Below, piece by piece: positions 10,337-23,850 of a stretch of 64,000 nucleotides of DNA. Under the pieces are notes generated by a model. The model was not told the DNA's origin. It searched no databases and worked only from the letters and a program-made list of their open reading frames with translations. Both the position numbers and the translations under genes were made by a program. Numbering within the stretch: the first letter of the stretch is position 1; each line of letters begins with the position of its first letter. The DNA comes from Fragaria x ananassa (lineage: Eukaryota > Streptophyta > Magnoliopsida > Rosales > Rosaceae): contig CP139759.1 of assembly GCA_034370585.1 (NCBI GenBank), positions 14,712,001-14,776,000 on the forward strand, in the 5' to 3' direction.

Positions 10337-13300
10337 GGAGTAAATGCTTGTGACACCCTGTAGTTTACACCTAAAATCAGTTTTGTCCCTCACTTTTTTT
10401 TTTAAACTGGTATACCCCTATACTATGAATTCTCGACTGATTTGCCCTTGTCGTCAATTGAACCGTTATGTAAGACCGTTAAGTGCTGAGATGGCCGGTC
10501 CTACGATTCCAACTCAGCTAAAAACCTGCCACATTGACATAATATGTCTAATATACCCCTGACTCTATTTCCCCCCCTTTATCAATCATATTTTCCCGCC
10601 AAATGAGTTAAAAATGTGTGTGTAGCTCTGTTATTTCATTTCAAAATCAACATATGTAATCTCATTTCAAAATCAACAACAAACTATGAACAAGCACAAA
10701 ATCAACATCTAAAAATTAACATCACTAGATGAACATCTCAACATCTTAATATTCAATATTTGAAATTCAACATCACTAAATGAGCAGCTCAATAATGTTT
10801 GCACAAAGCTGAACTACAAAACGAGCAACATCACGGAGCCCCTAACATCATTGACAAAATAGTTCTAAGGATCCTATCGAGCTGAATATTCCCAAAAGAT
10901 TAGAAGGCTGAACAAAAAGATGGCTCCAGCTAACACTATGTTCATCGCTAGAACAACTATTTGTCATTTCCTCTACTTGAATTCTGCCTAACCCTTTTAG
11001 AAGACCTTGTCGAGGTTGCAGCATTGTTGCTTGAAGCCCTTGAGGTAGTAGGAGCAGGGGCAGTTGGTGGCATAGTTGCAGTAGATGCAGAAGCAGTTGG
11101 TTGCCTAGTTGGTGGCCTTCCTCTCCTTGGTCTATTTGCACCAAGCCTTTCAGCCCTCAAAGCAGCCATTTTGTTCTAAACACACACATTGAATAATTAC
11201 ATAAGAATTCAACAAGTAAAATACCATCAGTCTATAAAAACAAGGTTAAAGATAGAGAGTTTACCCTTTGATATGCTAGTCTTTCTTCTACCTTCTTCCT
11301 TAATTCATTAGGAGTCAATGGCCCTCTTTTTTCCTTCTGCACCAAATCAATATCCAACAACAATTGGTAAGCAACAACAAACATTGAAAAAAATGGGAAT
11401 TAGGTTGTTACCTGTTGTTGAGAACCTTCTGCATTAGTGGTCTTCTTCTTGGTAGTAGTGGTTGTCTTCTTGCTTGGCAGATGACTCTTACATGTCACCT
11501 TATTGTGACCTATTTGGCCACAATTTCCACACTTGACTGATCTTTGCTCCCTCCCAGCTTTAGCTGTTCCATTGATGACATTCTCAAAAGCTTGCTTAGT
11601 TCTTTTAGTTTTGGGCCTTCCAGGCTGCCTTGTGTAAGCTGGAGGCAGAATGTTTGGACCATCACCTCTGCCCCACAAATCCATGCTATTAGCTGGCTGA
11701 ATGCAGTTGTCATAAATTCTCATGTATGTCTCCTTGAGATAGCATGGTGATACATAGTCATCTGGTTCCAGTCTCAGCCCAAAGAGTGTAGAAATGGCAT
11801 GTTTACATGGAATTCCAGTCAAGTCCCATATTCTGCATGTGCAAGTCCTCAGCCCAACATCCACAACATTTTTGGTGCCTGAAATGTTCTCAACCTCAGC
11901 TTTAAGCTCACCGCTGAATGTTGCAGTGCATTGCTCAGCAGCCTTCACTTTGTTTTTCTCGATTACTTTCATGATCTTGGGGCAGGTGTTCCCATGGTAA
12001 GCTCTCATTTTCTCCCTTCTCACACGAATCCGACTCATTAACTTCACTCTGATCTCTTCTAGCATAGTAATAGGGGGCTTAGACCTTGCTCTCAAAATCC
12101 AACCATTGAAGCTCTCACAAGCGTTGTTGATGAGCATGTCACAGTTCAGCCCAGCTGGGAAAAAAGCTCTACACCAATGTTTTGGTGGCCTTTCAGGATC
12201 TACAAGACAATAAAAATGATAAATAAAAACACACAGTAAATAAAAACAGAGTAAATAAAAGTGCAACAGTAAATAAAAGCACACCACAAACTAACCTGTT
12301 AGCCAATCATAAGCATCCTTATTAAGTTCCTTCATCTCCTCCATTGCTATTTCATAGTAAGGCAATGTTGTTGCTTTTGCGCACTTCCACATGGCATCCT
12401 TCATGACTAGTCCAGGAAACTTCTTAGTAAAATTTGTCCACAGATGCCTTGCGCAAAATCTTATTGATGCAGATGGAACCACCTCATCAAAAGCAGGGAT
12501 CAATCCTTTTTGCTTATCACTTATGAAAATCCAGCCACTTCCATTGTTGTGAATAGAAAGATCCTTGCATAACAGTTCCAAAAACCAAATCCATGCATCC
12601 TTGTTTTCCAACTCAACCATTGCATATGCCACAACCCATGATGTGTTATTGGCATCAATCCCAACTGCTGTTAATAATTGCCCCCCAAAACAGGTCTTCA
12701 AGTGAGCTCCATCTAAGCCAATAAGTGATCTACACCCAGCCTTGAATCCATTTTTCAAAGCTCCAAAACATATGTACATTCTTTTGAAAACAGGTGACTT
12801 CTCTGAATTGTTGAAGTCACACTTGAGATCAAAAGTTGTAGCTGGATCAACTCTTTGAAGTTCTCTCCCATAATCTCCCAGCCTCGCATACTGCTCTCTT
12901 ATATTCCCTTCAATCTCCAACAGAGCAGCCACCTTAGTTCTATAGGCCATGGTCTTTGAAACTCTTGCTCTAATGGTCTTTGACATCTTGTTCATCAACT
13001 TCTCTGAAAATGAAAAATAACACAACATATTAACCTATATACCTGGTTCTAAATGAATGATAAACAAAACACAATAGTAAGATAAGAATGGTTTGAAACA
13101 TATACCTGGTTCTATATTAGGATTCAAAGATATTTCATCCTTGAACTTTTTTGTTAGGTATTTTCGTCTCACCATCTTGTTGTCCCACCGTCTTGTGCAC
13201 TTATGCTCTGGATTGAAAGTCTTGATCTTGAAAGTATTGCAATGCTGCAACTTTGAAGCAAACAACAGAAATGGACAGTTGGGTGCTCTACATATGACTC

Positions 13301-15315
13301 TCAACCTTGTCTTGTCACTCTTAACAATACCAAATTCCCACCCTCCTTGGATTGCAAACTCCCTTACTGCATCCCTTAAAATATCGACAGTAGCAAACTT
13401 CATGCCCAAGCAAAACTTAACTTCCTTCATATCTGTCTTGGGGTTGAAGATTATTCCATCATCTATCAATTCACCATCCTCCTTCACTTTATGAAACCGA
13501 ATAGTCTCTTCATCTGAATCATCACTTGCAAACATATCTTCATCATCTTCCTCTTCCATCTCATACAAACCTGGCTCACCAGGTTTATAATTACTCTTCA
13601 CTGCTTGTGTAACAACCAAATTTTCCTCTATCCTCTCATCTTCATCAGTGCCATAGTGATCATAGCCTTCATGATTGAAATCTGGTTCCCTATCAGCATC
13701 CTCATCTTCTGATTCTGATTCATCTTCTCCTGTGTTAAAATCTGGTACTTCATTAGGTGGTTCTCCAAATGTTTGCATGTGGTCCATATAGTCCATATAG
13801 TCCATAGCTTCTTCTACTCCACCTATTCCTTCCCTATGCATTGAACTATTACAAGCTTCACCACTCCTGCTGCAACCTACATCACTGCTACTGTTAGCTA
13901 AAGCAGTCCTCCTTTTTTTAGGTTTAGGAACCACATTATCATTCAACTTTTGTTTACCCTTGTCTTTCGGATTCAAGCCACCAACTTGGCTTGCTTGAGT
14001 GGGAACCACATTTTCAATCTCCCTAAAAACTATTCCCTTAGTTGCAGGTCTAGGCTCCTCAGGCAACTCCTCAATCACACAGCTTGACTTCATACTTTTC
14101 TCACCAAATAATAATTCCTCATACATGAATACATCTTCTTCCTCGAATCCAATAGCTCTTTTAGCATCCATGTGGTCCAAATACAACTTAATCAACCTCC
14201 ATTGTGGCACAAGACTACACATTATCATCACATCTTCATCTGACTTTAACAACTCAAGGTCATTTGTCTCATCACCAACTCTATAGAAGTAACAAATGAT
14301 TTGCTCTGCATATATAGGATTCAACTGCATCACCATGTTATCCACTTCTATGAGGGACATTCTATCCTTGTCCACATGATCATAGTAACAAAATTCCCCT
14401 CCTACATATTTGTTGTTCCTTAAGCACCCCCCATGATAAACCTTAAGCATGAAATAATCTGGGTAACGAGCTGCAAAAAACAAAACGAAGACATAACACA
14501 AACTAGCATACAAACAAACACACAAACACACAAGCATACAGTAGCACCAAAACTCACAAATATGCCTACACAACAACTGCGAAACCCATAAAGCACAAAA
14601 CCCCAATTTTGTTGACGTTCCATTGAAACCCCAAACTCAAAAAAGCCAATCACAAACCTTTTAAAAGTCAAAAACAAGTGTGAAAAGAAGAGAGAAACAA
14701 GTTCCAGAACCTTTGAACTAGAAACCCCAAAATCCCCAATTTTTGAAACCCTAGAACTATAGCATGTAGAACGATCGAAAACAAGATAAACAAATGCTAT
14801 TCAAAGCCAACACAGTACTCACTATAGTCTGGGGTTACATCTGTGTTGCTAAGTTGATTTCGAGGAACCCACAACTCGACTTCGTTCGCGGCCATCACAG
14901 CCACTTCTCGGAAGCTTCGATTTAAAGGATGGGAGAATTAGATGGGAGAATTGGATGGGAGAATAAGTGTTTAGATGGGAGAATTGGATCTGATCTCTTC
15001 GACATGCAGAACTAAGTTTCGATCTGGGGTTTTGTGGCTAAGTTTCGATCTGGGTTTTGTTTCGGTGGACTGATTTAGAAGTTGATGATTCAAAATAGGT
15101 TTGGAATTGCTCTGTGGGTAAAATTGTCATCTCAATACCTTGGTCTCGTACATATGTCAATACGTTAGCCACGTCAGCTACATAACGGGTTCAATTGACG
15201 ACAAGGGCAAATAAGTCGATAATTCATAGTATAGGGGTATACCGGTTTAAAAAAAAAAGTGAGGGACAAAACTGATTTTAGGTGTAAACTACAGGGTGTC
15301 ACAAGTATTTAGTCC
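10337..15315 (-). mobile_element. Mutator-like element (MULE), complete
   Basis: Terminal inverted repeats of about 130 bp (10337-10473 and 15185-15315) begin GGAGTAAATGCTTGTGACACC on the left and GGACTAAATACTTGTGACACC on the right. Identical 9-bp target duplications TTATTTATA flank the element (10328-10336 and 15316-15324), the length typical of MULEs. Total length is 4,979 bp. The single gene on the minus strand is uninterrupted, so this element may still be autonomous. Confidence 0.96.
10957..14895 (-). CDS. MULE transposase (MuDR family), six exons, uninterrupted
   Basis: Exons on the minus strand: 14895-14823, 14470-13106, 13003-12296, 12199-11412, 11336-11265, 11175-10957. All introns are GT-AG and all phases agree, giving 3,225 nt and 1,074 residues. 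Order of domains: a PB1-like N-terminus (about 25-150), an acidic linker, a MuDR DNA-binding domain (about 375-455), the MULE DDE transposase domain with LDGAHLK (Asp near 577) and ISDKQKGL (Asp near 642), a SWIM zinc finger CxCx9CxH (about 835-849), a CCHC knuckle (about 939-952) and a basic, Thr/Ser-rich tail. The enzyme would cut and rejoin the element's ends in the nucleus. The start is chosen because exon 1 joins in frame; the longer in-frame start at 14606 is intronic. Whether it is expressed is unknown. Confidence 0.93.
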
Positions 15316-15324
15316 TTATTTATA

Positions 15325-16495
15325 CTTGTGTTATCAATTTGATGCATTGAGATATGGTTTGCATAATGAGATTTGTGAGAACTATTAGCACCATAAATGT
15401 GAGATTTTTGAGCTTAATGAAAGTGCATTAAATAGATCTTAGCACTTTGTTCTTTATGTGTGCCAATTTCGTGTGAATTGTATCTCTAGAACTTGATTCA
15501 TATCTCTCAAAGCTTTTGTCATGCATGAGTACATCGCGGAAATAATTGAGACTATATGAATCCACCAAGACCAAATGAAGTTTTGTCCTTAAAAGATGAT
15601 TACCCTTAGATTGCCAATTTAAGTATTTTATTAGCCTTTTGTTTCATTGCATCACAAATGTCTTACCCATTAGCTTAAACACTAGCTTTACCCTTTTCAA
15701 GTTTTCTTAGCAAGCAATGTGAGATTCTGTATGTAAAGATGTTTAAAGAAACAAAGCTTGGGGGTGTTTATAAGTGTGGTGGTGTATTTGTTTGTTGTGC
15801 AAGTGTAAGTTATTGACATGTTAAAAAAAAATCAAAAGAAAAAAAATAACAAGAAAGAAAATCTAAAAAGAAAGTCACTGTAGTTCAATAAATGGTTTTT
15901 AGTTCAAGTTTGGGGAAGTGGTTAAGAAAGTGAAGCATATTGAGCATGTCTTAGGTTCTTGAGTTCGAAAAATCTGAACAAGAGAGTTGCTTGTTAAATT
16001 GCTTGGATTTTGTGATTTTCTATCCACTTCATTTCTTTAACCCCTCACCTTAAGCCTCGTTTCAACCTAATAAAAGTATTTTGGTTCCAAGATGGTTTGT
16101 ACATCACCCTGTGGAGATGAGATTGAAAATCAAGTATATGGCGGCATTTACATGAAATTGTTTGAGTGATAGTGTAGCTAACCCATAAACACTTGTCTGA
16201 AAATTAGAGTGATTATCTAGTGAGTTCATGGTTAGCACGGTTTTGTTGTGCAAGCTGGGTTTTGATTGGTGCATCAAAGTAACAATCATGGCATGACATA
16301 AATATTACACTAGTATGTGACTTATAGCATCATAAGACTTTTGAGACGTAACATGATTTTCTTTCCCTAAACTAATTGTGTTCTCTAAGGAAAAATGTCG
16401 GAAGGATTAGAATGTGTCATTTTGTTGTTTTTGTTTTTCGGATTTAGGTTAATGTTATTGCTTAAGGACAAGCAATGTTCAAGTGTGGGGGTATT
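15325..16495 (+). other. 3' non-coding interior of the retrotransposon and polypurine tract
   Basis: No gene. AT-rich sequence with an A-rich stretch at 15820-15870 is followed by CAATGTTCAAGTGTGGGGG just before the right LTR (about 16475-16492), the probable polypurine tract used to prime plus-strand DNA. Confidence 0.6.
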
Positions 16496-16975
16496 TGTTG
16501 AGACACAAATAACTTATTACGTAAATGTGCCTAAAACATTGGATATTGCCTTGTACTTACATGTGGTTTTATTACCCTTAATCTATTTTCTTTTGTTTTT
16601 AGGAAATAATGCAATGAGAGGAAATCACCCACTACTTTTTCGTTCGAAAGTAACACATTTAAAGCTATGAGCACAAGACATGAAATTTGAGCGAGAAAAC
16701 ACAAATCAAGATTTTTCGGCAAACATTTCTGGCGAGATTTTCCGGCAAATAGCCACTCATGGAGGCCCTTGTCCTATCCATGGAGAAGCATGGTGGTGAG
16801 ACTATGTCACATTTGAAATTCAAAGCAATTCACACCATTTTTTGTTTTTGGAGTGTTGCACCACATGGAGCCAAATTGTGTAAGAGCATTTTAGCATCTT
16901 CTCCCCTAGGATACCTAACTGATTTTTAGAGTTTTATAGATCAATTTCATACACCACACTTGACCCCATCTTCAT

Positions 16976-17086
16976 TTTTTTTAAACGTTTTATTAATAAC
17001 TCACACACCCTATATATGTCAGTGAGATTTGAACATATGACCTCAAAGTTGTCAGTTAAACACCTTAACCAACCAAGCCACGGCTC
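16976..17086 (-). mobile_element. tRNA-derived SINE, TSD of 13 bp
   Basis: Read on the minus strand it begins GAGCCGTGGCTTGGTTGG (A-box-like), has GTTCAAATCTC (B-box-like) and ends in an A-rich tail. ACCCCATCTTCAT is duplicated on both sides (16963-16975 and 17087-17099). The matching site in the left LTR has no insertion and a single copy of the target. A second copy of this SINE lies at 46085-46187. Confidence 0.9.
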
Positions 17087-20000
17087 ACCCCATCTTCATC
17101 TTTTTCATCTCTAAGATCACCTCTTCACACCCACCATCTCCACCTCCATTTCCACCATCAAATCTCCATCTCCACCTCCATAACTACCATTTCCATTACC
17201 TCTCAACACCACACATGTCTCTCCAAGAGCTTCAATTCCATCATTTCACATCACTAATAGCTTGGACAAAAGAGAAGAAGACACCACCACTCATGAGTTT
17301 GGAGACCCATCTCCACCACCACTTTTATTTCTGTCACATCCCAGTTCTTAAATTAAATTACAGTTACTTACTTTTGTGTTACTTTGACATTTTACCGTTT
17401 TGAGTAACCGTTTACTGTTAAGGAAGTCGTAGAGGATCGTAGAGTTGACTTTTTGTAGGAAAATTATTTGGGAAAATTTCTTTAAGGAAGTCGTAGAGGA
17501 CGTTAATACGAATCCGTGGACATACTATACGTTAAAATCAGAGTTCGTATGTAAAAGTTATGGTGTAAAATGTAAAGTTACTATTTTAGTTGAGGGTATT
17601 AAAAATGGAAACTTACCATTTGAGGTAAGGTAAGAAATCAGTTTTCACTCCCTCACTCTCTCTCCTCCCTACTGCGTCTCTCTCCTCCGTCGGGATTCCC
17701 CGCGTCTGTCAGCCGCTGTCCGGCGGAGATAGACTGCAAGTTGGGTATCAAATTGAAACTTGGAGCATCCTCTACAAGTCTAGGTAAGTGGCAGGTCGTG
17801 TCGCGTCGCCGTGAGAGAGCAAGCTCGCCGTGAAGTCACGGCTGCATAGTGGCTGAGTCGTCGCCGAAACTCTTTTTTTCGGCCACCATAACTAGAGCTT
17901 CTGGTCTCATTTTGAAGCTCTCCTCCTGCACAACAAAACCTCAAAAGGCTAGGTAAGGAGTATCAGGCATTTGAAATTTTAGGGTATTGGGATTTTTATT
18001 GTTTGACTTCGATTACCCTAGTTAAGCTTAAAATTGGACTTTACGCTAGTTATGGAAGTTGTTGTGCGTGTTGAGAGGAAAATTGTGTTAAATTTTGGTT
18101 ACCATTGGTGGTCGCCGTAGTTAGGCTGGCCGGCCGCCGCTGCCGGCGAAGCAGACGGCAGCGCCACCTCTTGAGGGTAGTTTTGCATGTTTTAGAGTTT
18201 GTTATAATGAGGGGAGTCCAATGGTGGGAAGTTTATAATTTTTGGAGAAGTTTTGGTTAGGTTCTAGATTTTTCAAATGTTGAAGATTTTGGCGGTCGTT
18301 AGAATTAAAATCTGGTCGTTGGATTAACATGAATTAAACTTTTTAAAAAGTTGTTTTAAGGCTATTGATGCTTGTAGTGAAGTTCGGGCCTTAATATATT
18401 AAAAGTGGAGAAGTTGGGCAAGGGAGAATAATTTATAGGCTCACTTTTATTTCTGCATTTTTATTAAAGTATTAATCTAGTCTTGAGATTTAATATTATC
18501 TACTGTTCCGGACGTGAGGAGGATCGTGTAGAGGAAACCGCGGATCGTCAGCAGGCATAGCCATGCACAGTGAGTGAACTTTTGATTTTAATATCATGCA
18601 TGCGCTAATGTTTCCTTAATTTCAAAGGCATATTAGAGTTTTATTATTTTCTTTGGAATAATGAGTTCCATTTGTTTTCTGGAACTCTTGTTAATTTTAT
18701 TTGACTAGTGGGACATGTCAAGTGGTTTATATTATTACAGCATCCGTGATTATTACGTAATATTTCTAAGTATAGTTGGGAACTGTATTGTGCGCTATTG
18801 ATTTATTATATTTTTGGGGAAGTGTTGTTCTTATCATTTTTATTATTTTACTTCATGATAGAAGGGTTGATATATATTTATTATTGCTAGCTAGCCATTA
18901 TTAGCGGTCATCACCATAAGTGAGTAGAGCGCTTAGCATGGGATGCTATTATAGCTTGGGAGGCACCGATCGGTTTATATTTATTGTTAGCTAACCTTTA
19001 TTAGCGGTCCTCACCATAGGTGAGCATTACGCTTAGAGTGGAACGCTATTAGAGCCTGAGAGGCTCCGACCCTAGCCTGAGAGGCTCATTGTTATGGTGA
19101 AATCTCTTCCCCATTTTTATGATTCATTTGAACCAATGGGATTGGTTTGTCTCTTGTATCCATAAATATTATTGGAAAATTTCAAGAGTGGCATGCATAA
19201 ATGTTTTTCAACGAAAAATTTGGGAAAGCATAAACTTTGGTTTCGTTGCTCCATAATTAAGTTAATATTATTGTTATTTATTTTTGTTCACTCACGCTAA
19301 AATTTTGAATGCTTCTCGCCTGAGTTTTTCGTTTTTAACTGCCTAGTCTGCAGAGTTCGGTTTGACGAGTGTAGGAGGCGAGTCATATTTTCCACCTCAT
19401 CCAGTTTTCACTCGTAGGTTACCGGTTTAACCTACTTGTATATCTTCTCGTTTCCTTCAATTAGTATGCTCTGATAACTATGAGATGTTGTATTAATTTA
19501 TGGTTATGTGTGTAAAGAGTTTATGACTCAACTTATAAGTGATTTGAAAGATTTATTTGGTGTTGATGTTATGAGAGGTTAAATTATGAAATTGCTTTGA
19601 GATATTATTTTGTGATGTGGTGGTTGTTTATTTGGGGTAGCGGGTGGCTCCAGGAGATGATGATTGATTTGGTATTAGAAGTGTTTATTAGGAGTTGGTT
19701 ATTTTCAGATAGGGTTGCCTATTTTCAAAGGAGGTTATGCCAAAAAATATTGGTAGAATTTTTCCTTGAGGTGGGTTCCGCAGGGTTTATCTCACTACAA
19801 AAAAGAATTCATTTAGCCACCGAAAATCGCCACGGCTCGGATTTGCCGTGGCCATTGATCCTAAATTTGCGACGGCGAAGCGACGGCAAACATACCGTCG
19901 CTAAATAAAAACCAGTTTGCGACGGCAACATCTTGCCGTGGCTAAATAACGCAAAATTCACGACGGCAAACTAACGCCGTCGCATATGTTTTTATCAACG

Positions 20001-22170
20001 GCAACGACAGGTGAGTGCCGTGGCAAAAAAACCAATTTTATTTCTGATTTGCTGCTACGGTTGCGTTCGCTGTCGCCTGTGTTCTTTCACTATTAATGGA
20101 AGGCGCCAATTATCCCGCTTTCCATTTTGACAAAAAACATCAATTTTACGTAACCCTCATTTTTACTCTCTCTTCAGACAAATCCCTATCCCACAAACCT
20201 AATTCTTGTCTTCTAGAAATCGCCCATCCTAACCCCATAACCCCTATTTTGTCAAATATTGGCGGTGAGAAACACAAATCATCGACTGTGGAAGGAGAGC
20301 TTGTCGACAGTGGTTGGTAAGGCATCGACGGTGGTTGTAGATTGGTAAGGCGTCGACGGTGGTTGTGGTCATCGGGAGGAGAGGTTGTCAGTTTTCATCT
20401 GACCGGTGGCGGTACAAGACTGTATCGAATCGGCGGCGGCGGGTTTGCACTGGTGGCGTGTTTGCGCTGGCAGTGGCTTCTTCGGTCAAGTCGTGTTGAA
20501 TCTCTAGAGGTCGACGGCGGCGGCTTCTTCGGTTAACCCTAATCGCCCATCTCTTCCATGCTCTTCCCTGCTCGAGCTCGCAGAAGGTACTCTTTTCCCT
20601 GCTCTTCCTTGCTCGAGCTCGCCCATCTCTTCACTGATTTTTTTGATGCGTTTTGTGGTTTTGTGAATTAGGTTTGAGTTGGTTTTGTTTTGGATTTTTG
20701 ATAGGTTTTAGAGGGGTCTAAAGCGCAAGCCCAATTAATAATCAAGAAGCTTCGCAAAGCGGTGAGTTTTACTGTTATTGGTTTGATTGGTTATGGTGAA
20801 TGAAATATGTTGTTGTGATAGATAGGTCACATTATCGTTCAAGTATTGAAATTTTTGATTCATTGAGCAGTTTGTTTGGAGCTTACCATTCTATTCGCAA
20901 GTTTATATTAGAATTTGTTCATTGAGCAATATATATGTACTGGCGATATAGGAACCTTTTGAAGTTTTGGTAGTTGTCATTGTATTGACTGTATTATATT
21001 TATACCCTCTGAGATAGTCTGTTGAAGGTAGGAAGATAAGGTGCGTGTAAGACAGTTTATGCCTTCTTTAGTTTCCTTAGAGTTGAGGAAGCTAGCTAAT
21101 TGCCTATCCTCAGAATGTTATTTAATTCCTGGCAACACTACTGTTGTACAACATATTCCAATTGTTTGTTTTAGTTGAATGATATGTTCTGTGGTGGCAT
21201 TCATTGTTGTTGGTATTGAAACCCCTATGTTTATTGGTTAATGACTTTGTAGAGGAACGGTTTGTGTTTTTGTTTATCCTCAGTTCAAGAGAAATTGAGC
21301 AGTAGAATGTGTGAGAAACTTGACTGTAACAAAATCAACAGAACTAGAGAATACTTCGGAAGTCCGAATTACCCTATACTCTTAAACTCTCACCAAATGC
21401 CACTAAGAAACCAAATAGGTCACATGAAGCCGAGGCCCTGTTTTCATAGTTTCACTCTTCATTACATGATCAAGTACTTTTTCATAGTCTTTTTATTTCA
21501 TAGTATATGTGGGACAAGTAAAAATGGGAGTTCATAACTGAATGTGGTTGAAGTTTTGTTTTCATTTTCACGCTTTTCTATTTGTAGTTTTGTTCATTCA
21601 GTCTTTTCCCTCTTTCCTCAATTTAGTCTCTGTTCTTACTCTCAATTTAGTCTCTGAAAACTGAGTCAGTAAATTAAGTGGTCCACTAACAATCTCCCAG
21701 ACCTTCTCACACTAGTTGTTCTTGAGAACTGGTGATATGATTATTTTTTTTTGTTCTGTGAATTAACTTGGGCTGTTATGCACCAGATGGGTTGAATGAA
21801 TGTTTAATGAGATTTGCTGCTGAGTTGGATTATTAATGTCGAGTGATTTGTGTCTCTAGGTGTTGTAGTAACAGAATTTTGTTTGACAATTTGAAACATG
21901 AACACTGCCAGTAATTCATTGTTCTGAACTTGTCACTTCAGTGTGGTGATATTACAACTTGTCCACGTTTTCTATTATGGACAGGAACTCTGTTTTATAT
22001 GATTGAGAAGTTTTATGATACCTTTACATTGATACTCCCACCAAAGATCCTCTTGATACACAACTGATTGCCAAATCTATGTTTGAAAGACCTTTATATA
22101 TGTGTATTTTATGCAATGGCATTACTTAAGTAGATTATCATCAATTTCAGTTAGAGTTGTAGGCTTACAG

Positions 22171-22283
22171 GGAGAGGAACTGTTGAATTTACCATTGAGA
22201 AAGGTGACGGTTCAACATTTGCTCCAGAAGCTGGTGGTGAACCAAGAAAGACAGCCAGTATTCAAGTATAATGAATCTATCTA

Positions 22284-22327
<44 letters not shown>

Positions 22328-22482
22328 ACACAAAAATTTGATATTTCCAAATGTAAAATGTATGCATGGCACCCAAATTTACTTTGAAAATATTTAATGT
22401 CCAAAACTGATCAGTAAATTGTGTACAGGTTGTTATAGATAGTTATTCAGCACCATTAACAGCGGGTAATTTCACAAAACTG
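22171..22482 (+). pseudogene. Captured chloroplast cyclophilin fragment (CYP37/CYP38 type)
   Basis: Two exons keep their splice sites: 22171-22265 encodes GRGTVEFTIEKGDGST-type sequence, and 22429-22482 encodes VVIDSYSAPLTAGNFTKL, followed by a GTAAGG donor. The phrase SAPLTAGNF is the start of the peptidyl-prolyl isomerase domain in thylakoid-lumen cyclophilins of the CYP37/CYP38 group. Only these two exons are recognisable; the active-site region is absent. The intron between them carries a (CT)n microsatellite. The assignment is from memory of the family, and CYP37 seems closer than CYP38. The original gene is elsewhere in the genome. Confidence 0.7.
22278..22325 (+). repeat. (ATCT)n/(CT)n microsatellite
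   Basis: Short ATCT repeats run into about 20 CT units inside the intron of the captured cyclophilin fragment. Confidence 0.9.
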
Positions 22483-22786
22483 GTAAGGTAATTGAACACT
22501 AGAACCTCACATTGGCTTCATGCAATTATCTACATTTGTGAATAGATGTGCTTATCAGTGCTTTACACCTAAATTTTTCATCCTCACTGGTTCATCCATA
22601 TGCTATAAGGCCAACTGGGTATTCTGTGAAAAAAATTATGTTAAAGTTTGAAGCTTTTTGAGTATCTGATATCTTTTTATAGTGCTTACTTTTGTCAATT
22701 TGGTCAGTGTTGTAATGTTGTTAGTTACTATTGGTTTGAGGTTGAGGTAGATTGGAATAATTACTGTATTATTTTTACTATGGCAG

Positions 22787-23850
22787 GAGAGTGTGGAGTG
22801 GGGGAGCACAAGAGTAAAGTTGTAGGGAAGATGCATGGATGTGGACATGATGGTCATGTTGCCATGCTTCTTGGAGCTGCTAGTTTACTTCAAGAGTATC
22901 GCCACAAATTACAGGTCTCTTTCTTGGTTTGAATTTTATGCATTGTGTTTAGAAGAGTTGTTTCATTGTAAAGTTGGGTTTTTAGGTTTGTTATTCCATG
23001 TGTTGCATCAGTTCCTATTCTTATGGACTTCTGTTACTTTATATAGCAATTGTAGGTTTGAAAGTAGTTGTCTTTAAACAGAACATCAAGGCTAAAATGT
23101 AAATATTTAAAACTATATATGGTCAGATTTGGAAAGTTCCAGCTTATGAGCGTGGAGGTGAGGTTAGGGAGATTATTATGCCTTGGGGTTGTCTACAATG
23201 GGCTCCTGGTCTAGCTGTCTACTAGAATTATATGTCGACTTGTTATGTTATCTATCTGACTGCGAACAACCTTTAACTAATAAAAAAGACAAAGAGCGAT
23301 AGAAAATGACCTTTCATACTGAAATTTGCAGAGTTTTGGAGTCCATATTGGAACTACATTTTGATGTGGCCAGCTATAAGAGTTGATACACTAGCTTAAT
23401 CTATAGATTGCAAAGTGTGTGCATTCTCTAAGTAGGCTTCTTGAATAATAAGTATGACACTTTGTGCAATGTCATTGTGTATATCTTCTTATGTTCTGAA
23501 GAAAGTTCTCTCACTTGTTTCTTGTTTTCATACAGGGGACTGTTGTTCTTGTTTTCCAACTAGCTGAGGAAGGAGGTGCAGGAGCAAAGAAAATGATAGA
23601 AGACGGGGCACTGGAGCATGTCAGTGCCATCTTTGGGTTGCATCTTGCTTCTGATCATCCCATTGGTTCAGTAGCCTCCAAACCTGGCCCTATAATGGCT
23701 GCGAGTGGATTTTTTGAAGCCTTGATAAGTGGGAAGGGGGGTCGTGCTGCAATTCCACAGCACACAATAGATCCTATCTTGGCTGCTTCCAATGTTATTG
23801 TTAGTCTGCAACATCTTGTTTCACGTGAAGCTGACCCCTTAGATTCACAG
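22787..23850 (+). pseudogene. Captured IAA-amino-acid hydrolase fragment (ILR1-like, M20 peptidase)
   Basis: Two exons are recognisable. The first, 22787-22914, encodes HKSKVVGKMHGCGHDGHVAM, including the HxCGHD metal-binding motif with Ala to Gly changes. The second, 23536-23850, encodes GTVVLVFQLAEEGGAGAKKM through GLHLASDHPIG to SNVIVSLQHLVSREADPLDSQ. The family releases free auxin from amino-acid conjugates in the ER. Here the N-terminus and the C-terminal third are missing, PAEEGG is LAEEGG, and the normally conserved GGHAA is GGRAA, so activity is very unlikely. The intact intron shows that the segment came from genomic DNA and not from a spliced transcript. Confidence 0.88.

Noticed and set aside
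14420..14677. Alternative N-terminus of the MULE transposase (start at 14606 or 14677)
   Set aside because: The stretch above 14470 is hydrophobic, intron-like, and preceded by a clear TTTTTTGCAG acceptor; exon 1 at 14895-14823 joins in frame.
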